In this document: positions 1-7,925 of the stretch, piece after piece | Layout of the letters: each line of letters opens with the position of its first letter | How positions within the stretch are numbered: position 1 is the stretch's first letter | DNA from: DASQWC01 sp035640475 | Lineage (GTDB): Bacteria > Actinomycetota > JAICYB01 | Direction of reading: 5' to 3' | Length of the DNA: 37,521 bases | NCBI GenBank assembly: GCA_035640475.1 | Contig: DASQWC010000125.1 | Location: 1-37,521, forward strand | Notes under the pieces: generated by a model | What the model saw: the letters and a program-made list of their open reading frames with translations, nothing else | The model's database searches: none | Told to the model about the DNA's origin: nothing | Program-made: the position numbers and the translations under genes

Positions 1-257
1 TTCCCGGTATCAGACCCGGACGGCCGACGGCCGAATACTTGAACCGCGTCCTCACGCGCCTGACGGTGCCGGGAAGCCTGTTCCTCGCTGCGATCGCGAT
101 CATCCCGGCAATCATCGCGGGCGCGACGAAGATTCCGACAAGCGCATTTCCGTTCGGCGGGACATCGATCTTGATCGCCGTCGGCGTCGCCCTCGAGACG
201 ATGCGCCAGCTCGAGTCTCAGCTCCTGATGCGCCACTACGAGGGTTTCCTGAGGTAG
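1..257 (+). CDS. secY: SecY preprotein translocase channel subunit, C-terminal part (5' truncated by the window)
   Basis: The reading frame is open from base 3 and ends at TAG 255-257. It reads PGIRPGRPTAEYLNR followed by a hydrophobic stretch and ends QLESQLLMRHYEGFLR. The PGxRPG and TxxYL motifs and the final transmembrane helix are typical of the last about 85 residues of SecY, the channel of the Sec translocon in the inner membrane. A TTG at 39 is internal and not the start. Its position directly before adk and map is the standard end of the spc ribosomal operon. Only the C-terminal part is visible, so nothing can be said about the plug or the upstream helices. Confidence 0.93.
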   Translation, partial: PGIRPGRPTAEYLNRVLTRLTVPGSLFLAAIAIIPAIIAGATKIPTSAFPFGGTSILIAVGVALETMRQLESQLLMRHYEGFLR

Positions 258-278
258 CTCCTGGAGAAGCGGCCCCCG

Positions 279-929
279 ATGCATCTGCTCATGCAAGGCT
301 CCCCTGGAGCGGGGAAGGGAACGCACGGCCGTCGCCTGGCGAAGGACCTCGGCATTCCACACATCGCGACGGGCGAGCTCCTCAGGGCGCAGGTGGCGTC
401 CGGAACGCCGCTCGGACGAGAGGCACGGGCGTTCATGGATCGCGGCGACTACGTGCCGGACGACGTCATGGTCGAGATGATCAGGTCGCGTCTTTCAGAG
501 GCGGACGCGTCCAACGGATTCATCCTCGACGGCTTTCCGCGCACGCAAGGCCAGGCAAACGCGCTGGACAAGCTCCTCGCCGACCTCGGACAGCAAATCG
601 ATGCGGTCGTCGTCCTCGAGGTGCCGTTCGAAGAGATGGTGCGGCGGCTTTCCGGGCGCCGGACGTGTCCGACCTGCCACCGCTCGTATCACATGGACGA
701 CGACCCGCCGCGCAGCGACGAGGTGTGTGACGACGACGGGACTCCCCTCGAGCGCCGGACCGACGACGAGCCGGAGACGGTCAGGCACCGGCTCAAGGTG
801 TACGCAGACCGGACGGCCGGCGTGATCGAGCACTACGACGTCGACAGCATCGTCCGCAGAGTAGACGGCCAAGCGAGCATCGACGAAGTCTCGAAGCGGA
901 TCGACGCGGCTCTTGGGATCCGCCCTTGA
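279..929 (+). CDS. adk: Adenylate kinase, zinc-LID type
   Basis: Adenylate kinase (216 aa, the usual length) interconverts ATP + AMP and 2 ADP in the cytosol. The Walker A loop GSPGAGKGT is at residues 7-15 and DGFPRT at 84-89. The LID carries a zinc site with C130-x2-C133-x16-C150-x2-D153, the Cys3-Asp form common in Gram-positives and Actinobacteria. The ATG at 279 follows a short GGAG at about 262-265, which is rather far upstream. The stop TGA (927-929) is interlocked with the TTG start of map. Gene order secY-adk-map is conserved in many bacteria and supports cotranscription. Confidence 0.96.
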   Translation: MHLLMQGSPGAGKGTHGRRLAKDLGIPHIATGELLRAQVASGTPLGREARAFMDRGDYVPDDVMVEMIRSRLSEADASNGFILDGFPRTQGQANALDKLLADLGQQIDAVVVLEVPFEEMVRRLSGRRTCPTCHRSYHMDDDPPRSDEVCDDDGTPLERRTDDEPETVRHRLKVYADRTAGVIEHYDVDSIVRRVDGQASIDEVSKRIDAALGIRP

Positions 930-1687
930 TCATCAAAAAGTCACCCGACGAGATCGAGCGGATGCGCGAGGCGGGCCGCGTCGTCCGCGGCGTGCTCAAG
1001 GCGATCCCCGGCGAGCTCAAGCCGGGCATACGCACCAAGCAGATCGACGAGCTGGTCGAGACGCTCATTCGGGACGCGGGCTGCGTCCCATCGTTCCTCG
1101 GCTACCGCGGATTTCCCGCCTCCGCGTGCATCTCGCTCAACGAGGAGATCGTGCACGGCATTCCCGGCCCCCGCGAGCTGCGCGAGGGCGATCTTGTCAA
1201 GATCGACGTCGGCGCGATCCACGACGGCTACCATGCCGATTCGGCGTGGACGTTCTACGTCGGTGAGGCCCCTCCGCCCGAGGTCACCAGGCTGATGGAG
1301 GCCACGGAAGCAGCTCTGTGGGCCGGCATCGAGCAGGCCCGTCCGGGGAACCGGATCGGTGACGTGTCGCACGCCATCCAGGACGTCGCCGAGGGAGCCG
1401 GGTTCTCGGTCGTCCGGGAGTACGTCGGCCACGGCGTGGGTCGCGAGCTGCACGAGGACCTTCAGGTCCCCAATTACGGCAATCCCGGCCGGGGACCGAA
1501 GCTCGAAGAGGGGATGACCCTGGCGCTCGAGCCCATGGTCAACGCCGGCGACTGGCGGACCGAGGTTCTGGACGACCAATGGACCGTCGTCACTGCCGAT
1601 CGCTCCCTATCGGCACACTACGAACATACGATCGCCGTCACGAGCGACGAGCCGATCGTCCTCACCACCAACGCCGCACCATCGTGA
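926..1687 (+). CDS. map: Methionine aminopeptidase, type I
   Basis: This is the cobalt/iron/manganese-dependent enzyme that removes N-terminal methionine from new proteins (253 aa). The five metal ligands of the pita-bread fold are visible: D94 (KIDVGA), D105 (HADSAWT), H169 (YVGHGVGR), E202 (ALEPMV) and E233 (EHTIAVT). The substrate-site histidine is in VHGIPG near residue 77. There is no N-terminal zinc-finger extension, so it is a short type Ia form. The start is a TTG overlapping the adk stop by four bases (TTGA), which suggests translational coupling. The gene normally following is infA. Here the next gene is rpmJ after only 85 bp. Confidence 0.95.
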   Translation: MIIKKSPDEIERMREAGRVVRGVLKAIPGELKPGIRTKQIDELVETLIRDAGCVPSFLGYRGFPASACISLNEEIVHGIPGPRELREGDLVKIDVGAIHDGYHADSAWTFYVGEAPPPEVTRLMEATEAALWAGIEQARPGNRIGDVSHAIQDVAEGAGFSVVREYVGHGVGRELHEDLQVPNYGNPGRGPKLEEGMTLALEPMVNAGDWRTEVLDDQWTVVTADRSLSAHYEHTIAVTSDEPIVLTTNAAPS

Positions 1688-1702
1688 CCAGCGGCGCCGC
1701 TG

Positions 1703-1708
1703 TATACT
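1703..1708 (+). promoter_or_regulatory. Candidate -10 box (TATACT) upstream of rpmJ
   Basis: TATACT lies in the 85-bp gap between map and rpmJ and is preceded directly by TG. No clear -35 TTGACA-like hexamer is seen at 16-18 bp spacing. If used, it would give a leader of about 60 nt before rpmJ and a separate promoter for the rpmJ-rpsM-rpsK-rpsD-rpoA-rplQ run. Confidence 0.4.
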
Positions 1709-1772
1709 TGTCCGCTGTCCTGCAGGTCGTCGGCGAGTTCGCGCTCGCCGCTTCACCAACAGGAGTTCCTCA

Positions 1773-1889
1773 GTGAAAGTGCGCGCGTCCGTACGAAAAA
1801 TGTGTGACCGCTGCAAGATCATCCGGCGTAACGGCGTCGTCCGGGTGATCTGCACGAATCCACGTCATAAGCAGCGGCAGGGGAGCTAG
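1773..1889 (+). CDS. rpmJ: 50S ribosomal protein L36 (bL36)
   Basis: This 38-codon gene starts at GTG 1773 and ends at TAG 1887-1889. It begins MKVRASVRKMCDRCKIIRR, the canonical start of L36. The zinc ligands C11, C14, C27 and H32 are all present, so this is the zinc-containing (C+) form. A purine-rich AGGAG at 1761-1765 is well placed as ribosome binding site. The rpsM ATG begins at the base immediately after the stop. The protein sits in the large ribosomal subunit near the peptidyl-transferase region. Confidence 0.96.
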   Translation: MKVRASVRKMCDRCKIIRRNGVVRVICTNPRHKQRQGS

Positions 1890-2276
1890 ATGGCTCGTAT
1901 CGCCGGCGTCGACCTTCCGCGTGGGAAGCGAGCAGATATCGCACTGACCTACATCTTCGGCGTCGGACGCAGGACGGCCGAGGGCATCTGCACGCATGCG
2001 TCGGTCAACCCCTCGGCGAAGATCCAAGACCTCACCGACGAGGAGATCGCGCGCATCCGGCAGTGGATCGACGCGAATCTGAAAGTCGAAGGCGAGCTGC
2101 GGCGCCAGGTTCAGCAGGACATCCGCCGCAAGATCGAGATCGGGAGCTACCAGGGCATGCGGCATGTCCTGGGTCTCCCCGCCCGCGGCCAGCGGACCCA
2201 GACGAATGCGCGCACGCGCAAGGGACCCAAGCGCACCGTCGCCGGGAAGAAGAAGAAAGTCGGGAAGAAGGGCTAG
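1890..2276 (+). CDS. rpsM: 30S ribosomal protein S13 (uS13)
   Basis: S13 (128 aa) lies in the head of the small subunit and contacts the P-site tRNA and bridge B1. The start MARIAGVDLPRGKR, the helix-hairpin-helix part YIFGVGRR and the GMRHVLGLPARGQRTQTNARTRKG motif (residues about 90-113) are diagnostic. The C-terminal tail is very basic, ending KKKKVGKKG, as usual for the tRNA-contacting extension. The ATG abuts the rpmJ stop without a gap, so the two are probably translated in tandem. rpsK follows after 3 bp. Confidence 0.97.
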   Translation: MARIAGVDLPRGKRADIALTYIFGVGRRTAEGICTHASVNPSAKIQDLTDEEIARIRQWIDANLKVEGELRRQVQQDIRRKIEIGSYQGMRHVLGLPARGQRTQTNARTRKGPKRTVAGKKKKVGKKG

Positions 2277-2279
2277 CCG

Positions 2280-2678
2280 GTGGGTGGTCAGCGCAAGGGC
2301 AGCGATCGCGTACGCAAGCGCGAACGAAAGAACATCAGCGCCGGTCAGGCGCATATCAAGTCGAGCTTCAACAACACCGTTATTTCGATCACCGATCCCG
2401 ACGGCGGCCTGGTGTCGTGGGCAACAGGCGGCACGGTCGGCTTCAAGGGCTCGCGCAAGTCGACGCCGTTCGCCGCGCAACTGGCCGCCGAGGCGGCCGC
2501 CCGCAAGGCGATGGAGCACGGCATGCGCCGCGTGGACGTCTTCGTGAAGGGACCAGGATCGGGCCGCGAGACGGCCATCCGTGCGCTTCAGGCGACGGGC
2601 ATCGAGGTGGCCAGCATCACCGACTGCACGCCGGTGCCGCACAACGGGTGCCGGCCCCCGAAGCGACGCAGGGTGTAG
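2280..2678 (+). CDS. rpsK: 30S ribosomal protein S11 (uS11)
   Basis: S11 (132 aa) forms part of the small-subunit platform near the E site. Recognisable parts are HIKSSFNNTVISITDPDGG, the GFKGSRKSTPFAAQLAAE segment and the C-terminal GCRPPKRRRV, the invariant tail of S11. The start is a GTG 3 bp after rpsM. Order rpsM-rpsK-rpsD-rpoA-rplQ is the classical alpha operon. No unusual extension is seen. Confidence 0.97.
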   Translation: MGGQRKGSDRVRKRERKNISAGQAHIKSSFNNTVISITDPDGGLVSWATGGTVGFKGSRKSTPFAAQLAAEAAARKAMEHGMRRVDVFVKGPGSGRETAIRALQATGIEVASITDCTPVPHNGCRPPKRRRV

Positions 2679-2680
2679 CG

Positions 2681-3307
2681 GTGGCTCGCTATAACGACGC
2701 CGACTGCAAGCTTTGCCGCCGCGAGGGCATGAAGCTCTATCTCAAGGGTTCGAAGTGCGAGTCGCCGAAATGCCCGGTCGAGAAGCGGCCCTTCCCGCCC
2801 GGACAGCACGGTCGCGGTCGTCCGCGCGACAAGGAATACCTCCTTCGGCTGCGCGAGAAGCAAAAGGCACGCCGGATCTACGGAGTGCTCGAGCGGCAGT
2901 TCCGGCGCTATTACGACTTTGCAGCGCGGCAAAAGGGTGCCACGGGCGAGAACCTGCTGCGCCTGCTCGAGCGCCGTCTGGACAACGCGGTGTTCCGGGC
3001 CGGGTTCGCGCAGTCGCGGGACGACGCACGTCAGCTCGTCCTGCACCGTCACATCCTTCTCAACGGCAAGCTCACGAAGACTCCGTCGGTGCTCATCCGC
3101 GTCGGCGACACCATTCAGGTCAAGGAGAAGTCGAGAGGGATCGTCCGGGTGCTGGAGGCGCGTGAGCGTTCCCAATCGCGCACGATCCCGGGTTGGCTGG
3201 CCGTGAACATGGACTCAATGGAGGCCAAGGTCGTCGCGTTCCCCGAGCGCGCTGAGATCGACGCGCCGGTCAAAGAATCGTTCGTCGTCGAGTTCTACTC
3301 GCGCTAG
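2681..3307 (+). CDS. rpsD: 30S ribosomal protein S4 (uS4), zinc-binding form
   Basis: S4 (208 aa) is a primary 16S rRNA binder that nucleates small-subunit assembly and in many bacteria represses the alpha operon. The start is GTG 2681, two bases after rpsK. The frame is open well upstream, but that part only shadows rpsM and rpsK. The N-terminus starts MARYNDADCKLCRREG and has a four-cysteine knuckle (C9, C12, C26, C31). The S4 RNA-binding domain, with LRLLERRLDNAVFRAGFA near residue 90-110, follows. The ending VVEFYSR is typical. Confidence 0.96.
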   Translation: MARYNDADCKLCRREGMKLYLKGSKCESPKCPVEKRPFPPGQHGRGRPRDKEYLLRLREKQKARRIYGVLERQFRRYYDFAARQKGATGENLLRLLERRLDNAVFRAGFAQSRDDARQLVLHRHILLNGKLTKTPSVLIRVGDTIQVKEKSRGIVRVLEARERSQSRTIPGWLAVNMDSMEAKVVAFPERAEIDAPVKESFVVEFYSR

Positions 3308-3337
3308 AAACCCGATAGTCCCGAAGGAGGATTCGCT

Positions 3338-4270
3338 TTGCTCACACTTGTGAGAGCTACGGTCTCGGAAGAGCAGGTCAACGACCGGATGTCGAAGTTC
3401 ATCGTCGAGCCGCTCGAGCCGGGCTTCGGGTACACGGTCGGCAACGCGATGCGGCGGACGCTGCTCTCGTCTGTTCCCGGCGCCGCGATCGCACTGGTGA
3501 AGATCGAAGGCGTCCTGCATGAGTTCACGACGATTCCCGGCATCAAGGAGGACGTCACCGAGCTCGTTCTCAACATCAAGGACATCGTCGTCCGGATGGA
3601 GAGCGATGAATCGTCCGGCACGCTGCAACTTCGCGCGCGGGGGCCGAAGGAAGTGAAGGCGAGCGACATCGAGACGCCGGCCGGGATCACGATCGTGAAC
3701 CCGGACGTCCACGTCGCGTCGTTGAACGCGAAGGGCCGGCTCGATATGGAGCTCACGGTCGAGCGCGGCATCGGCTACGACGTCGCCGATCGCATGAAGG
3801 GCAAGGACGTCATCGGCGTCATTCCGATCGACGCGATCTTCTCGCCGGTGCGACGCGTGACCTACGTCGTGGAGCACACGCGGGTCGAGCAGATGACGAA
3901 CTACGACCGACTGGTGCTCGAAGTGGAGACGAACGGCGCCGTCAGCCCGTCCGAAGCGGTCATGCACGCGGCCCGCCGCCTCGGTGAGCTCATGGGTCTG
4001 TTCCGCGAGCTCGTCGAGGGCCCGCTGCCCGTCGAGGAGCCGGCCGTCGAGAGCGCACCGGCCTACGCCAACGAGCCGATCGAGAAGCTCGAGCTCACCG
4101 TCCGCACGCTCAACTCGCTCAAGCGGGTCGGCGTCCATCACGTCGGCGATCTCCTCGAGTACTCGATCGAGGACCTTATGGATATCCGGAACTTCGGCGA
4201 GAAGTCGGTCGACGAGGTGAAGGAGAAGATCGAGAGCATGGGTCTGAGCCTGAAGGTCAAGGAGGGCTAG
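3338..4270 (+). CDS. rpoA: RNA polymerase alpha subunit
   Basis: The alpha subunit (310 aa) dimerises to start RNA polymerase assembly. The N-terminal domain contains GFGYTVGNAMRRTLLSS (about residues 29-45) for dimer and beta contacts. The C-terminal domain (about 240-310) contains the helix-hairpin-helix motif ending NFGEKSVDEVKEK that binds UP elements and activators. The start is a TTG at 3338 behind the best Shine-Dalgarno in this operon, AAGGAGG at 3324-3330 with 7-nt spacing. A CTAG shared with rplQ ends the gene. The slightly short length agrees with actinobacterial homologues. Confidence 0.97.
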   Translation: MLTLVRATVSEEQVNDRMSKFIVEPLEPGFGYTVGNAMRRTLLSSVPGAAIALVKIEGVLHEFTTIPGIKEDVTELVLNIKDIVVRMESDESSGTLQLRARGPKEVKASDIETPAGITIVNPDVHVASLNAKGRLDMELTVERGIGYDVADRMKGKDVIGVIPIDAIFSPVRRVTYVVEHTRVEQMTNYDRLVLEVETNGAVSPSEAVMHAARRLGELMGLFRELVEGPLPVEEPAVESAPAYANEPIEKLELTVRTLNSLKRVGVHHVGDLLEYSIEDLMDIRNFGEKSVDEVKEKIESMGLSLKVKEG

Positions 4271-4791
4271 TGCCGCAGCCGTCGAAGGGACCGCGCCTGG
4301 GTGCGGGGCCCGCTCACGAGCGGGCGATCATGCGCGGGCTTTCGCGTTCCCTGATTGCGCACGGCCGCGTGGTCACGACCGAGTCCAAGGCCAAGAAGCT
4401 GCGTCCGTACGTCGAGAAGCTCATCACGACGGCGCGCAAGGGCGGCCTGCACCGCCGTCGCAAGGCGCTCGGTGAGCTCGGCGACCGGCGAACCGTACAC
4501 CGGCTCTTTGCCGAAGTCGCGCCGCGGACGGGCGAGCGTCCCGGCGGCTACACGCGAATTCTGAAGCTCGGCCCCCGCCGCGGCGACGCGGCACCGATGG
4601 CGATCATCGAGCTCGTCGACGCTCCGGAGACGCGCGCACCCGAGCCCGAGCCGGCGAAGGGGACCAAGCGCCGGCGCTTGCGTCGCGGGCCTCGCCGAGC
4701 AACGGCCGGGGAGCACGAGGGCCACGACCACGATCACGACGACCACGAGCACGAATCGGCGGCCGAGCCGGAAGAAAGTGAGAAACCGTGA
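4270..4791 (+). CDS. rplQ: 50S ribosomal protein L17 (bL17) with a histidine-rich C-terminal extension
   Basis: The core (residues 1 to about 118) is L17: PRLGAGPAHERAIMRGLSRSLI, the helix TTESKAKKLRPYVEKLIT and ending MAIIELVDAPETR. The start GTG shares its first base with the rpoA stop. Compared with the usual 115-130 residues, the protein has a tail to residue 173. The tail is first basic (KRRRLRRGPRR, about 133-143) and then acidic and histidine-rich, with H149, H152, H154, H156, H159 and H161 alternating with Asp/Glu. Such HxHxH patterns can bind Zn, Ni or Cu, but that is inference. Actinobacterial L17 often has variable low-complexity tails. Confidence 0.95.
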   Translation: MPQPSKGPRLGAGPAHERAIMRGLSRSLIAHGRVVTTESKAKKLRPYVEKLITTARKGGLHRRRKALGELGDRRTVHRLFAEVAPRTGERPGGYTRILKLGPRRGDAAPMAIIELVDAPETRAPEPEPAKGTKRRRLRRGPRRATAGEHEGHDHDHDDHEHESAAEPEESEKP

Positions 4792-5606
4792 CCGTGCCCA
4801 TGCGCCTGTGCGTCGCATACGACGGCACGGAATTTTCCGGGTACCAGACCCAGCCGTCGCGCCGAACCGTGCAAGGAGCGCTCGAGTCTGCGCTCGCGGA
4901 GCTTGCCGGCAGACCGATCTCGACTCGCGCCGCGGGCCGCACGGACGCGGGTGTGCATGCGCTCGGCCAGGTCGTGTCGGCCGAGCTACCGGAAACGCTC
5001 CATCCCGACACCGTTCTCCGAGCCGTGCCGGCCCTGCTCCCGAAGGACGTCGCCGTGGTGGATGTGCAACCGGCGGCGGCCGGCTTCGACGCCCGTCGCT
5101 CGGCGGTAAGCCGGACGTACATGTACCTGCTCTGGTGCGCGGAATCCCAGCATCCCCTGTACCGGAAATACGCGGTCTGGCCGCGCACGGGCGTCGACGC
5201 GACCAAGCTCTCGCGCGCGCTCCAGTCGCTCGTCGGAACGCACGACTTCTCGTCTTTCGGCCGCGTCCGCGAAGATCAGACGCCGACTCGAAACATTCTC
5301 GAGGCGAACGCAGTCGCCGACGGCCCGTTCGTGCGCGTCCGGATCGTCGGCGAATCGTTCCTGCACCAGATGGTTCGCAGCATCGTCGGAACGGCCCTGG
5401 AGATCGCCACCGGACGCAAGCCGGTTTCGTGGATGGCCGAGGTGCTCGACGCGCGCAATCGCGCGGCGGCGGGGCCCGTGGCGCCGCCGCACGGCCTGAC
5501 GCTCGTCGACGTGGCCTACGACGACGCCCGGTGGCCGCGCCGTCCGGCGGTCACGTGGCCGTGGTCGGATCGGGTATCGATCGACGAGGCCAGGAGCTGC
5601 GCGTGA
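4788..5606 (+). CDS. truA: tRNA pseudouridine(38-40) synthase TruA
   Basis: TruA (272 aa) converts U38-U40 of tRNA anticodon arms to pseudouridine in the cytosol. The N-terminal YDGTEFSGYQ and the catalytic motif GRTDAGVHALGQV with nucleophile D53 are clear. The second half has FLHQMVRSIVGTALEIATG, typical of the family. The start GTG is interlocked with the rplQ stop (GTGA, 4-base overlap). An in-frame ATG at 4800 is a possible alternative. Position between rplQ and rplM is standard in Gram-positives. Confidence 0.95.
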   Translation: MTVPMRLCVAYDGTEFSGYQTQPSRRTVQGALESALAELAGRPISTRAAGRTDAGVHALGQVVSAELPETLHPDTVLRAVPALLPKDVAVVDVQPAAAGFDARRSAVSRTYMYLLWCAESQHPLYRKYAVWPRTGVDATKLSRALQSLVGTHDFSSFGRVREDQTPTRNILEANAVADGPFVRVRIVGESFLHQMVRSIVGTALEIATGRKPVSWMAEVLDARNRAAAGPVAPPHGLTLVDVAYDDARWPRRPAVTWPWSDRVSIDEARSCA

Positions 5607-6214
5607 AAACGTACTCGGCAAAGCCCGGAGAGATCGGACGGCGCTGGTACGTCGTCGACGCCGAGGATCAGGTTCTCGGACGGCTCGCGACGCGCATCGC
5701 CACCGTCATTCGCGGCAAGCACAAGCCGCCGTTTACGCCGCACGTCGACGTCGGCGACTTCGTCGTCGTCATTAACGCGGAGAAGATCCGGCTGACCGGA
5801 CAAAAGCTCGACGACAAGCTGTTCCGCCGTCATTCCGGCTACCCGGGCGGTCTCACGGAGATTCCGTACCGCCGCCTGCTCGCAACGCACCCGGAGCGCG
5901 CCATCGAGCGCGCCGTCTGGGGGATGCTGCCCAAGGGACGGCTCGGTCGTCAGCTCAAGAGCAAGCTCAAGGTGTACGCGGGCCCGACGCACCCGCACGA
6001 ATCCCAGAAGCCCGAGGTGCTCGCTCCGACCGGGCCGATACCGGTCTATGTAGAGCCGGAGCCCAAGCGCACGCGCAATCCCGGGAAGGTCAAGGGGAAG
6101 GAAGCGAAGCGTGCGGCGGCGAAGAGCGCTCCGCCGAAGAAGGCTTCCGCCAAGCGCAAGCCCGCCTCTCGGAAGGCGAGCTCGCGCAAGACCACCGGTT
6201 CGAAGGAGACTTAG
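5603..6214 (+). CDS. rplM: 50S ribosomal protein L13 (uL13) with a Lys/Ala-rich C-terminal extension
   Basis: The start is GTG 5603, overlapping the truA stop by four bases. Sequence open upstream in this frame is only a shadow of truA. Residues 1-145 form a normal L13: RRWYVVDAEDQVLGRLAT, the RGKHKPPFTPHVDVGD segment and the ending KVYAGPTHPHESQKPE. Usual length is about 147, but this one runs to 203. Residues from about 154 form a low-complexity basic tail rich in Lys, Arg, Ala and Ser. The tail resembles histone-H1-like basic extensions and would be expected to bind rRNA, by inference only. rpsI follows after 3 bp. Confidence 0.95.
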   Translation: MKTYSAKPGEIGRRWYVVDAEDQVLGRLATRIATVIRGKHKPPFTPHVDVGDFVVVINAEKIRLTGQKLDDKLFRRHSGYPGGLTEIPYRRLLATHPERAIERAVWGMLPKGRLGRQLKSKLKVYAGPTHPHESQKPEVLAPTGPIPVYVEPEPKRTRNPGKVKGKEAKRAAAKSAPPKKASAKRKPASRKASSRKTTGSKET

Positions 6215-6217
6215 GAC

Positions 6218-6610
6218 GTGGCAGACACCGCGGCGATCGGCACGGGCAGACGGAAGCGCTCCATTGCGCGCGTCCGTCTGTTGCCCGGCGACGGGACGGT
6301 CACGGTCAACGACCGTCCGCTCGAGCAGCACATCACGTCGCTCGTCGAGCGCGTCAAGCTCACCGATCCCCTGCGCGTCGCCGGCGTGCAGTCCAGCTAC
6401 AACGTCGTCGCTCGTGTTCACGGCGGCGGCCCATCGGGCCAGGCCGGAGCGCTGCGGCTCGGAATCGCCCGCGCGCTGTGCAGGCTCGACGAGTCGTTCC
6501 GTCCGGCGTTGAAGAAGGCCGGACTGCTCACGCGCGACCCGCGCGTGAAAGAGCGGAAGAAGTACGGTCTGCGCAAAGCCCGCAAGCGGCCGCAGTACTC
6601 GAAGCGCTAG
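6218..6610 (+). CDS. rpsI: 30S ribosomal protein S9 (uS9)
   Basis: S9 (130 aa) sits in the small-subunit head, and its C-terminal tail reaches P-site tRNA. GTGRRKRSIARVRL at the start, GGGPSGQAGALRLGIARAL in the middle and the invariant end KARKRPQYSKR identify it. The GTG start lies 3 bp after rplM, its usual cotranscribed partner. It closes the ribosomal block; an unrelated flavoprotein gene begins 7 bp downstream. Confidence 0.97.
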   Translation: MADTAAIGTGRRKRSIARVRLLPGDGTVTVNDRPLEQHITSLVERVKLTDPLRVAGVQSSYNVVARVHGGGPSGQAGALRLGIARALCRLDESFRPALKKAGLLTRDPRVKERKKYGLRKARKRPQYSKR

Positions 6611-6616
6611 GGCCTC

Positions 6617-7861
6617 ATGCCGCGCTACGACGCGGTCGTGGTCGGCGCAGGTCCCGCGGGTTCGGCTACAGCCGCACACCTCGCTCGCTCGGGCGCGCGC
6701 GTGTTGCTGTGCGACAAGTCCGCGTTTCCTCGTGACAAGGCTTGCGGCGGAGGTCTGACGCCGCGCGGCGTCGCCGCGCTCGAGCGGCTGAAGATCGATC
6801 TCGGGCCGTCCGATGCGGTCGCCGTGGGCGGCCTCGAGATGGTCGGCAACGGGAAGTCGCTCACGGTGGACTTTCCGCGGACGGCCCAGTGGCCGTCCTA
6901 CGGTTTGGTCGCCCGGCGCTCGGTGCTCGATCAGAAAGTCCTCGATGCGGCAGTCGACGCTGGGGCCGAGCTGCGCGAATGTCGCGTCGCCGGTCCGCTC
7001 TTCGAGGACGGCTCGTGCCGCGGCGTGCGCGTGAAGGTGAACGGCTCGACCGAGGACGTCCAGGCCGAGTGGACGATCGCCGCCGACGGCGCGACGTCCT
7101 CGGTCGCGCGGGCGGCCGGGCTCGCACCCGGGTCGACGAGCTCAGGGGACGGTTTCTGGTACGCGGCGATGCGCGCGTATTTCGCGCCGGTGAGCACCGA
7201 CGGCGCACCGCGCCTCGAGTTCTATCCGCTGCAAACGTCGTCGGGCCGCTGGCTTCCCGCCTACGGCTGGGTGTTTCCGCTGCCGGACGGCTCGGCGAAC
7301 GTCGGTGTCGATCTCCCGCACGCGCCCGGGCTCGAGGCCTGCCCGCCGCTGCGCGATGCGTTCGACGCATTCGTCCGGAGGCTCGAGTTGGAGCGGCCCG
7401 GGTTCCACGGCGCCCAGATGGAGGCAGCGCCGCAAGGTGCGCTGCTTCCCGAAGCGACGCGCGGCTTTCGCTTCGGCGCGCCGGGCTTGCTGGCCGTGGG
7501 CGACGCTGCCGGGATGATCACGCCCTATTCCGGGGAGGGGATCGCGTACGCGCTCGAGGCGGCAGAGCTTGTATCGGAGGCCGTCCTCGACGAAGCACGT
7601 CCGAGCGATGTCCTTCGGCGGTACGAAGCCGCCGTGCGGTCCGGATACGGATTCCAGTTCGCGACCTCCTTTCGGATCATGAAGGCCATGCGCCGTCCCG
7701 TCCTCGCCGCGGCCGCGGCAGCCGTCGGCTTCAGATCGAGGCGCGCGCTGCGGGCCGGCGTCCGCGTGATGGCGTATCTGATCGAGGACGACCCGCAAAC
7801 GAGATCGACGGTGTCCCGCTGGTATCGGCGGGCGGCGCGGATGTGGCCGCCGGCGCACTGA
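6617..7861 (+). CDS. Geranylgeranyl reductase family FAD-dependent oxidoreductase
   Basis: This 414-aa flavoprotein has an N-terminal Rossmann FAD site, VVVGAGPAGSATAAHLA (GxGxxG at residues 10-15). It also has the family motif ACGGGLTPRG near residues 42-51 and the second FAD motif GLLAVGDAAGMITPYSGEGI. These are typical of the geranylgeranyl reductase family, whose members reduce double bonds of polyprenyl chains in chlorophyll, menaquinone or archaeal-type lipids. The actual substrate cannot be read from sequence. The gene starts 7 bp after rpsI, so it may ride on ribosomal transcription. It ends 64 bp before glmM. Confidence 0.85.
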   Translation: MPRYDAVVVGAGPAGSATAAHLARSGARVLLCDKSAFPRDKACGGGLTPRGVAALERLKIDLGPSDAVAVGGLEMVGNGKSLTVDFPRTAQWPSYGLVARRSVLDQKVLDAAVDAGAELRECRVAGPLFEDGSCRGVRVKVNGSTEDVQAEWTIAADGATSSVARAAGLAPGSTSSGDGFWYAAMRAYFAPVSTDGAPRLEFYPLQTSSGRWLPAYGWVFPLPDGSANVGVDLPHAPGLEACPPLRDAFDAFVRRLELERPGFHGAQMEAAPQGALLPEATRGFRFGAPGLLAVGDAAGMITPYSGEGIAYALEAAELVSEAVLDEARPSDVLRRYEAAVRSGYGFQFATSFRIMKAMRRPVLAAAAAAVGFRSRRALRAGVRVMAYLIEDDPQTRSTVSRWYRRAARMWPPAH

Positions 7862-7925
7862 GCGGCATGCTCGCCCTCCTGTGAACGCTGTGGGAGACTC
7901 GATTCCTCTTCCCTGAACCACATCC

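Noticed and set aside
1688..1772. A hidden infA gene
   Set aside because: All frames were considered; 85 bp cannot hold IF-1 and no IF-1 motif is present.
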